Positions 6,079 through 11,176 of a stretch of 11,176 bases of DNA are shown piece by piece. The notes under the pieces are model-generated. The model ran no database searches and was not told the DNA's origin. It saw only the letters and a program-made list of their open reading frames with translations. Position 1 is the first letter of the stretch. The number at the start of each line of letters is the position of its first letter. The stretch is from positions 1 to 11,176 of the forward strand of contig PSRH01000176.1 of assembly GCA_003175915.1 (NCBI GenBank), written 5' to 3'. Source of the stretch: Candidatus Melainabacteria bacterium (GTDB taxonomy: Bacteria; Cyanobacteriota; Vampirovibrionia; Obscuribacterales; Obscuribacteraceae). The position numbers and the translations under genes were made by a program.

Positions 6079-7017
6079 GTGGCTAAGGTTACGGTTGTGG
6101 GAGCTGGGTTTGTTGGCGCTACGGTTGCCCAATATATCGCCGACAAGGATTTGGCAGACGTGGTCGTCGTCGACGTCATTGAGGGAATGCCCCAGGGCAA
6201 ATCGCTCGACTTGACTCAGGCCGCCCCGCTTTTAGGCCACGATCGCAGGCTCTTCGGCACCAACGACTACTCAGATACGAAGAACTCGGACATAGTCGTA
6301 ATCACCGCCGGCATCGCCCGCAAGCCAGGAATGTCAAGGGACGACCTCTTAAAAACCAACGCTTCTATTGTCCAGAGCGTCGTAAAGGAAACCATAAAAC
6401 TGTCATCTGAGGCGATTTTTTTGGTAGTAACCAATCCCCTGGACGTGATGACCTACTTAACCTGGAAGATAAGCCGGCTGCCAGCCCCACGCGTGCTTGG
6501 CATGGCTGGGGTTCTGGACAGTGCTCGTTTCCAGGCCTTCATTGCCGCCGAGCTGGGCTTTTCGGCCAAGGACATCAGGTGTATGGTGCTTGGCGGTCAT
6601 GGCGATTTAATGGTGCCGTTGCCTCGCTACTGTTCGGTGAACGGTGTGCCGATCACTGAGCTGTTGTCTAAAGATAAGCTTGACGCGCTTGTAAAGCGGA
6701 CGCGCGATGGCGGCGCCGAAATCGTCGCTCTTCTTAAGGCCGGCAGTGCCTTTTATGCTCCCGGTGCTTCAGTTGCCCTCATGGTCGAGGCCATTCTCAA
6801 AGATACGCACAGACTCTTGCCTTGCGCCGTCTATGCTCAAGGGGAATATGGGCTTAAGGATGTATACGTTGGCCTACCAGCTGTGCTGAGCCGAGGCGGT
6901 GTTGAAAAAATCGTCGAGCTTAAGTTACATGACGACGAACTTGGGGCTTTGAAGCGTTCCGCCGATTCCATCCGTGAGAACGTGGAAGTCATGACCAAGC
7001 TTTTAGTAACAGCCTGA
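6079..7017 (+). CDS. mdh: Malate dehydrogenase, LDH-like type
   Basis: This NAD-dependent enzyme interconverts malate and oxaloacetate in the TCA cycle. The 312-residue protein has the Rossmann motif GAGFVGATVAQ (8-18), Asp32 ending strand 2 (NAD preference), and ITAGIARKPGMSRDDLL (75-91). In the last motif Arg81 and Arg87 bind the substrate carboxylates; an Arg in this loop separates malate from lactate dehydrogenases. VTNPLDVMTY (117-126), VLDSARF (145-151, Asp147 and Arg150) and GGHGD with catalytic His174 complete the site. Length and motifs fit the tetrameric, lactate-dehydrogenase-like group found in Chloroflexi, Chlorobi and many other bacteria. The GTG start at 6079 is fixed by GGGGAGGA (6064-6071), 7 bases upstream. 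It appears to be transcribed alone, with a structured leader upstream. Confidence 0.96.
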   Translation: MAKVTVVGAGFVGATVAQYIADKDLADVVVVDVIEGMPQGKSLDLTQAAPLLGHDRRLFGTNDYSDTKNSDIVVITAGIARKPGMSRDDLLKTNASIVQSVVKETIKLSSEAIFLVVTNPLDVMTYLTWKISRLPAPRVLGMAGVLDSARFQAFIAAELGFSAKDIRCMVLGGHGDLMVPLPRYCSVNGVPITELLSKDKLDALVKRTRDGGAEIVALLKAGSAFYAPGASVALMVEAILKDTHRLLPCAVYAQGEYGLKDVYVGLPAVLSRGGVEKIVELKLHDDELGALKRSADSIRENVEVMTKLLVTA

Positions 7018-7162
7018 CTAAGCGGTAAGCGAGATCCGAGCACAGCTGGATTTACCCCTGTATAATGACGCTGGGCAGCGTTTTGGCGTAGCGTGAATAA
7101 CGAAACTGTGAAGCGCTCGCGTCATGCATCGGCAAATACTTTAGATCAACACGGGATTTGAG
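7018..7162 (+). promoter_or_regulatory. Promoter region with perfect TATAAT and overlapping inverted repeat
   Basis: TATAAT at 7061-7066 matches the consensus -10 box exactly and is preceded by CCTG. No good -35 is seen at 16-18 bases. Immediately after it, ACGCTG (7068-7073) and CAGCGT (7076-7081) form an inverted repeat around GG that covers the expected start point near 7073. The repeat is followed by TTTT (7081-7084), so it could be an operator or a weak end signal for mdh. The implied leader before the start codon at 7163 is about 90 bases. Confidence 0.5.
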
Positions 7163-8149
7163 ATGACTGATCAAATGAAAAGCAAAGGTGTCCCTAAAGC
7201 CGTCTTGGCCGTGTTACTGGCCCTGTCTTCGTCGGCACTGTCCCCCTCCTTTGCCATTGAGGCTTCGACTGCGGCCACAGCCAACGGTATCAGCGAGTTC
7301 TCGCTGGAGCCAGATACTTCAGAGCACAGCCAGGAGCGTAAAGAGATAGAAAGTCTGCTTTCCACAATCGAGGGCCAGTGGAACGCCCACAATCTTGATG
7401 GTGTGATGAGCAACTACGCGGATGACTATATAAACAACGACGGTCTCGACAAAAAAGCAGTCACTGAATTGACCAAGGATTTCTGGAAGACTTACCCTGA
7501 TGCTAAGTCTTCTTCCAAAACCAAGCAAATCAGAATCGATGGTCCTTTTGCCACAGTTGAATCGCGCGATATAGCTGTAGGCACCACTTCCAAAGAGATG
7601 CCCGGGATCAATACCAAAGGAGATTTGAATTCAATCTCTGAAGGCCAGTTGTACATAAAAAAGACCGGCAACGTTTGGAAGATCATCGGTGATCGCATCG
7701 ACTATGAAAAAGTACGCGTGGCCTTCGGCCTGGCTCGCCAGCTGCAGGCATCCTTTTCAGCACCCGAGCAAGTGAAATCGGGCAAACAATATTCGGCGAA
7801 ATTGGAGTTGAATTTGCCAACCGGACTTACTGCCGTTGGCTCAATCACCAACCAGGTGCTCGAATATCCGCAGCCACCGCCGACCGAAGTCTGGCGCCCA
7901 TTGGATGGACCTACTCTGGAACGCGTTATTAACGCCAACGGCAACAACCGCAATGAGCTGCTCATGGCCACTATTGGGATTACCAATGCTCAGCGCAATG
8001 CCCTTATGGGCATAGAATTTCTCACACGACGATTGAACGTTGTTCCCACTATGGAAGAATTAGCCGACAAAACTGCCGTAAGAGAAAGCCACAACGAGAG
8101 CAAAGTTTCTTCCAAGGCTGAGCCAAAGAACGAAAAGAACGAAAAATAG
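7163..8149 (+). CDS. Secreted protein with NTF2/SnoaL-like domain
   Basis: The 328-residue product has a signal peptide (Lys6-Lys12, hydrophobic 13-28, likely cleavage SFA|IE after residue 31). Residues about 58-182 resemble the NTF2/SnoaL/DUF4440 fold: helix EIESLLSTIEGQWNAHNLDG (61-80), the YADDYI turn (85-90), then strands ending GQLYIKKTGNVWKIIGDRID (161-180), as in the family's closing GRW-K-I-x-x-D pattern. Residues about 190-295 form a second, strand-rich domain I cannot name, followed by a Lys/Glu/Asn-rich tail. Such domains may bind small ligands or be non-enzymatic modules, and no catalytic residues can be assigned. The start is ATG at 7163, with an in-frame ATG at 7175 possible. 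It is first in a run with lspA, 15 bases upstream of it. Confidence 0.75.
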   Translation: MTDQMKSKGVPKAVLAVLLALSSSALSPSFAIEASTAATANGISEFSLEPDTSEHSQERKEIESLLSTIEGQWNAHNLDGVMSNYADDYINNDGLDKKAVTELTKDFWKTYPDAKSSSKTKQIRIDGPFATVESRDIAVGTTSKEMPGINTKGDLNSISEGQLYIKKTGNVWKIIGDRIDYEKVRVAFGLARQLQASFSAPEQVKSGKQYSAKLELNLPTGLTAVGSITNQVLEYPQPPPTEVWRPLDGPTLERVINANGNNRNELLMATIGITNAQRNALMGIEFLTRRLNVVPTMEELADKTAVRESHNESKVSSKAEPKNEKNEK

Positions 8150-8164
8150 AGCGGGCGTCCTGAC

Positions 8165-8692
8165 GTGGAGCCGAATCAAGCGAACGCCAAGCTAGAAAAA
8201 ACAGTTGCGCATCCAATTATCGCTGGATGGGGCCGGCATTGGCTGGCGGTCCTGGTAGCGTTTACCTGCCTCTCTGTCGATCTATTTACGAAAGCTTGGG
8301 CTCGTAGCTATCTACCTGAGAACGAGAGCTTGCCGTTCTTACCCCCGCTTCTCAAGCTGACACGAGTCACCAATAGTGGTGCAGCGTTCAGCTTGGGGCA
8401 TGGTAATGGTCAGGCCGTTGCCCTCATTTCCTCCCTCGTTTTTGTTGGCTTGCTTGCCTGGTCGATCAAGCGTTATAGAAGCGAGGATCGTCCGTTGCTT
8501 GAGGAGATTGGCATAGCGATGGTTCTCGGCTCGGCTTTCGGCAATCTCCTTGAGCGTTACTACTTTGGCAGGGTGACTGATTTCCTGGAGTTCCAATTCA
8601 TTCATTTCCCGATTTTTAACGTCGCTGATCTCCTCATCGATGTGGGAATAGGCCTTATCTTAATCACCATGTTGAGTAAAAAGGATGGATAA
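8165..8692 (+). CDS. lspA: Lipoprotein signal peptidase II
   Basis: LspA is the inner-membrane aspartyl protease that removes the signal peptide of lipid-modified prolipoproteins. The 175-residue protein has four hydrophobic helices (about 26-46, 83-101, 111-130 and 150-171) and the conserved boxes VDLFTKAWA (38-46), TRVTNSGAAFSLG (66-78), GSAFGNLLERYYFGRVTDF (122-140) and FPIFNVADLLID (148-159). The catalytic pair should be Asp139 and Asp155. The usual GNLIDR carries Glu130 instead of Asp, a mild change away from the catalytic pair. The GTG start at 8165 lies 15 bases after the preceding gene with a poor ribosome site, so translation may be coupled. The stop TAA directly abuts the next ATG, giving the common lspA-pseudouridine synthase pairing. 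Confidence 0.95.
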   Translation: MEPNQANAKLEKTVAHPIIAGWGRHWLAVLVAFTCLSVDLFTKAWARSYLPENESLPFLPPLLKLTRVTNSGAAFSLGHGNGQAVALISSLVFVGLLAWSIKRYRSEDRPLLEEIGIAMVLGSAFGNLLERYYFGRVTDFLEFQFIHFPIFNVADLLIDVGIGLILITMLSKKDG

Positions 8693-9700
8693 ATGGGTCG
8701 TGATATTGCACGCATGATCACGAGGCCACGGACGGAATGCATGGAAGATTCGAAGATAGAACGCATTGAGCTTGTAGTCGACCAGTTCGACCCAGGCGAT
8801 GCACCACCGTTAAGGCTCGATCAGTTTCTTGCCGATCGGCTTTCCCAGTTCAGCCGGGCTCGCATTCAGAAATTCATCGCCGATGGAGAGATTCTCGTCG
8901 ATGGACATGTTGAAAAGGCAAGTCACCGACTGCGGCCGAACCAGAAGGTAGTCTTGAATGTGCCGCCTGTAAAAGACACGACCGTGCACGCCGAGGCAAT
9001 ACCTCTGGATATTGTTTACGACGACGACCATCTGGCCGTCGTCAACAAACCCGCGGGCATGGTGACCCATCCTGGCGCCGGCGTTCAATCAGGCACGCTG
9101 GTTCATGCTCTCCTGCACCACCTGGGTAGCTCCCTTTCCGGCATTTCAGGCATCTTAAGACCAGGCATCGTCCATCGCCTTGACAAAGATACTTCCGGAC
9201 TCCTGGTGATCGCCAAAGACGATCTAACCCATCGTCAATTGTCCCGACAAATTCAGGCGAAGATGGCCGGGCGCACTTATCTAGCCATCCTCGAAGGGGA
9301 ATTGAAGCAAGACGAAGGCGAGATCAAGGCGCCAATTGGAAGACATCCCGTGCACCGCAAGAAGATGGCCATAGTCGCCACAGGTAAACCGGCCGAAAGC
9401 CACTTCACCGTTCTGAAAAGGGCCCCTGGTTTTGTCTTAGCTGAGGTCAAGCTGAGAACCGGTCGGACCCATCAGATCAGAGTGCACATGACCAGCCTGA
9501 ATTGTCCAGTTGTAGGCGACCTGGTCTATAACAAGAAAACAACAGGGAGCATGGCTGCCAGGGGTCGTCTTCAATTGCACGGGCATGCACTGCACGCTAC
9601 AAAGCTTAGCTTTTTTCATCCCGCCAATGGCCGGCTGCTAGAATTTGAGGCCGAGTTGCCAGACGACTTGAAGCGCCTTTCAATCAGGCTCTTTGGCTGA
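8693..9700 (+). CDS. rluD: RluA/RluD-family 23S rRNA pseudouridine synthase
   Basis: The enzyme converts specific uridines to pseudouridine, most likely in 23S rRNA (RluD type). The 335-residue product starts with a short tail, then an S4 RNA-binding domain (about 40-90: LRLDQFLADRLSQFSRARI, with VDG at 69-71). The catalytic RluA domain has VVNKPAGMVTHPG (116-128) and GIVHRLDKDTSGLLVIAKD (158-176), with Asp164 as the nucleophile. TGRTHQIRVH, the family's closing motif, is also present. Length fits RluD/RluC; the placing beside lspA favours RluD, but the exact target uridines cannot be read from sequence. The ATG at 8693 follows the lspA stop with no gap and has AAGGA at 8681-8685. A second in-frame ATG at 8741 (Met17) is an alternative. 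Confidence 0.92.
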   Translation: MGRDIARMITRPRTECMEDSKIERIELVVDQFDPGDAPPLRLDQFLADRLSQFSRARIQKFIADGEILVDGHVEKASHRLRPNQKVVLNVPPVKDTTVHAEAIPLDIVYDDDHLAVVNKPAGMVTHPGAGVQSGTLVHALLHHLGSSLSGISGILRPGIVHRLDKDTSGLLVIAKDDLTHRQLSRQIQAKMAGRTYLAILEGELKQDEGEIKAPIGRHPVHRKKMAIVATGKPAESHFTVLKRAPGFVLAEVKLRTGRTHQIRVHMTSLNCPVVGDLVYNKKTTGSMAARGRLQLHGHALHATKLSFFHPANGRLLEFEAELPDDLKRLSIRLFG

Positions 9701-9716
9701 CTATGAGGAGGAACGC

Positions 9717-10097
9717 TTGTCCACGAATTTGACGAACCGCCGAAGCGGAAATAGCCGTTTGCCGGCCCTTCTGGTCGCTGTCGGCCTGCTTGTTCTTACG
9801 CTTCTCTTGATTCTGCCAAACTGGCAGATTACAAGTTTGAGCGCCTTCACCAATACGTTTCAGATGCCGCTTGCCGCCATCAACCTTGTTTGTCTGGCCT
9901 CGGGCTGCATTGTCGGTTTTTCGCTCAATTTTGCTTTCAGCAAAGGAAAACTGAACAACCAACGCAAGTTGGAAGAGTGGCAGGCTCAGGATGCTAAATT
10001 GGCGGCGTCGCTTGTGTCTGATAAGGAAAAACAGCTAGAGGCAAAGATTGCCACTCTGGAAACTGCCTTGAAGAATGCGCTAAAAAAACAAATATAA
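9717..10097 (+). CDS. Small membrane protein with coiled coil, LapA-like
   Basis: Starting at TTG 9717, the product has 126 residues: a basic N-terminus, a membrane helix at 15-33, a loop, a second helix at 52-74, and a charged coiled-coil tail (about 80-125) on the cytosolic side. This layout is that of LapA/DUF1049 proteins, which in E. coli help control lipopolysaccharide synthesis. The match is architectural only and no invariant motif proves it. The start choice rests on AGGAGGAA (9706-9713) just before the TTG. An earlier in-frame TTG at 9693 would overlap the stop region of the preceding gene and has no ribosome site. The gap to the pseudouridine synthase gene is 16 bases, so it is probably the last gene of the lspA run. 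Confidence 0.7.
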   Translation: MSTNLTNRRSGNSRLPALLVAVGLLVLTLLLILPNWQITSLSAFTNTFQMPLAAINLVCLASGCIVGFSLNFAFSKGKLNNQRKLEEWQAQDAKLAASLVSDKEKQLEAKIATLETALKNALKKQI

Positions 10098-10224
10098 GCG
10101 GCCAGGCGCACCGCTACGTTAGTCGTCGTTCCGTAAAAAATCAATTCTGTAGGGACGTTTTAGCATCCCGCCGATTCGAGACACGGGCGGCTGAAGCCGC
10201 TCCTACTGCGGGTGTTAGCACTTT
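10098..10224. other. Convergent intergenic region
   Basis: This gap between two gene ends holds a short GC hairpin (AGCGG at 10097-10101 with CCGCT at 10111-10115, no T-run after it) and the REP-like element described separately. No gene or clear intrinsic terminator is seen. Confidence 0.5.
10149..10206. repeat. REP/MITE-like palindromic element
   Basis: The 58-base segment begins GTAGGGAC (10149-10156) and ends GCTCCTAC (10199-10206), whose complement GTAGGAGC gives imperfect terminal inverted repeats. Inside the right end lies a hairpin, GCGGCT (10187-10192) with AGCCGC (10195-10200), extended by a G-T and a G-C pair. The form GGCGGCTGAAGCCGCTCCTAC is typical of dispersed extragenic palindromes in many genomes. 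A single GTAGGGAC half-site also occurs at 5181-5188 in another gap. Copy number cannot be judged from one window. Confidence 0.55.
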
Positions 10225-10728
10225 TCAGTCGCTCTTGGGCTTAAAGTCTGATGCTTTCAGATTGTCGATGAACTTCTTGAACTCTTGTGCTTCCGCCTCA
10301 TCCTTTTCGAAGTCAGCCGGAATAGTGCCGTCAGCCACTACCTGAGCTGAGACAAAAATCGGTGCCTTGGCGCGAAGAGCCAGGGCAATTGCGTCGGAGG
10401 GTCGGGCATCGATTGATTTGGTTGTGTCCAGCTTATGTTCAGGATCATCAATCACCAGAAGGATCGTAGCGAAATAGGTATTGGCGGCCAGTTCGTTTAT
10501 CTCGACCTGCTTCACCTTGTAACCCAAGGCGGTGATTAAATTGAGAAGCAAGTCATGTGTCATCGGCCGCTCGGGTTTGAAATTATCAAGTGCCCGACTG
10601 ATAGCACTGGCCTCAGCCATGCCGATCCAAATCGGCAGGGCTCGCCGTTTTGTACTGTCATTCAAAACGACGATTGGATGCCCGTTTCGGGCATCTAGAG
10701 CAATTCCGGCAACATTCATTTCAATCAT
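10225..10728 (-). CDS. Bifunctional nuclease family protein (DUF151)
   Basis: The 167-residue protein matches the BFN/DUF151 family. Members from Thermotoga and plants have been described with DNase and RNase activity, but most bacterial members are uncharacterised. Diagnostic stretches are in order: LPIWIGMAEASAI (31-43), RPMTHDLLLNLI (54-65), VEINEL (75-80), IDARPSDAIALALR (106-119) and PIFVSAQV (123-130). The C-terminal 30 residues are acidic and helical, without the UvrB/UvrC-type motif found in some members. It is cytosolic. The ATG at 10728 has GGAAG about 6 bases upstream on the - strand. It is alone on its strand, convergent with the LapA-like gene. Confidence 0.9.
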   Translation of the reverse strand: MIEMNVAGIALDARNGHPIVVLNDSTKRRALPIWIGMAEASAISRALDNFKPERPMTHDLLLNLITALGYKVKQVEINELAANTYFATILLVIDDPEHKLDTTKSIDARPSDAIALALRAKAPIFVSAQVVADGTIPADFEKDEAEAQEFKKFIDNLKASDFKPKSD

Positions 10729-11103
10729 CGGCAGCTTCCAAGCAGGTCAATTACCGGAGCGCCATTTGTAGTTAAGCTGGGTCAAAGTTCGATTCTGCAA
10801 GGCGCGATGCACATTTGTACTATGCCCAACATCACTGATCTTACCTGGTTTGAAAATAAAATTTTCGCTTTAGTACCTAGTAAAACACTCATTAAGGATA
10901 GCTTTAGCCTTCTTCGTTAGTCAAACGGATCGTGAAGCTTGAGCCTTTGCGAAACGCTTTTCTCCTTGGCGAAGGCCTATACTTGCTCTAATAGGTATTG
11001 ACAGTCGTGGTGGCAACATGCATAAACTTATGACTCTCCAGGGTGCATGAAGAACGACAGTTAAGACGACTAGGAAATCTTCGCTTACCTGTTCGTAGAG
11101 ATC
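10729..11103. other. 375-base non-coding region before tRNA-Leu
   Basis: No convincing gene is present on either strand. The region must carry the promoter of the bifunctional nuclease gene (none assigned with confidence) and that of the tRNA (annotated separately). An AT-rich inverted repeat, GAAAAT and ATTTTC around AAA, lies at 10852-10866 within a locally AT-rich patch. A small RNA cannot be excluded, but nothing specific supports one. Confidence 0.5.
10998..11026 (+). promoter_or_regulatory. Promoter for tRNA-Leu
   Basis: A perfect -35 box TTGACA (10998-11003) is followed after exactly 17 bases by CATAAA (11021-11026), four of six to the -10 consensus. Transcription would start near 11033, giving a leader of about 70 bases to be removed from the tRNA 5' end by RNase P. 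Confidence 0.55.

Positions 11104-11176
<73 letters not shown>

Noticed and set aside
10097..10115. Intrinsic terminator after the LapA-like gene
   Set aside because: The AGCGG/CCGCT stem is only 5 bp with a 9-base loop and is not followed by a T-run.
10532..10771. 79-codon open frame on the + strand
   Set aside because: It is antisense to the well-supported bifunctional nuclease gene.

Overview
The window is ordinary bacterial chromosome, with about half G+C by eye, dense coding and no mobile genes. It carries eleven protein genes and a tRNA cut by the right edge. The cell is Gram-negative-like, with Sec-type secreted proteins, the lipoprotein signal peptidase LspA and a LapA-like membrane protein. 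Together with the lactate-dehydrogenase-like malate dehydrogenase, the DUF151 bifunctional nuclease, frequent GTG/TTG starts and many secreted proteins of unknown family, this suggests a poorly studied lineage. A non-photosynthetic relative of Cyanobacteria (Melainabacteria/Vampirovibrionia, for example Obscuribacterales) is my best guess, but it is an inference that I cannot test here.

Layout. (1) 23-3244, + strand: lipA (lipoyl synthase), a TPR protein with an unrecognised C-terminal domain, and cobS (last steps of cobalamin synthesis) 21 bases behind it. (2) 3251-5878, - strand, read from right to left: a secreted single-PDZ protein, a TIM-barrel protein of the sugar-isomerase/AP-endonuclease-2 superfamily that has lost its usual metal ligands, and a secreted protein of about six 33-37 residue helical repeats. 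The last gene ends only 6 bases from the end of cobS. (3) 5879-6078: a divergent control region with three palindromes and a possible leader switch, followed by mdh. (4) 7018-7162: a spacer with a perfect TATAAT box, then a co-directional run of a secreted NTF2-like protein, lspA, an RluA/RluD-family pseudouridine synthase and a small two-TM coiled-coil protein. (5) 10098-10224: the end-to-end gap with a REP/MITE-like palindrome, then the bifunctional nuclease on the - strand. (6) 10729-11103: non-coding DNA with a good promoter in front of tRNA-Leu(GAG).

The housekeeping genes (lipA, cobS, mdh, lspA, rluD-like, tRNA) are conventional. The least explained part is the - strand trio at 3251-5878. 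It has two exported proteins flanking a cytosolic TIM barrel whose catalytic metal site looks dismantled. The structured mdh/PDZ divergent region and the C-terminal domain of the TPR protein also deserve a second look. I found no CRISPR array, insertion sequence, prophage or obvious defence or biosynthetic system.
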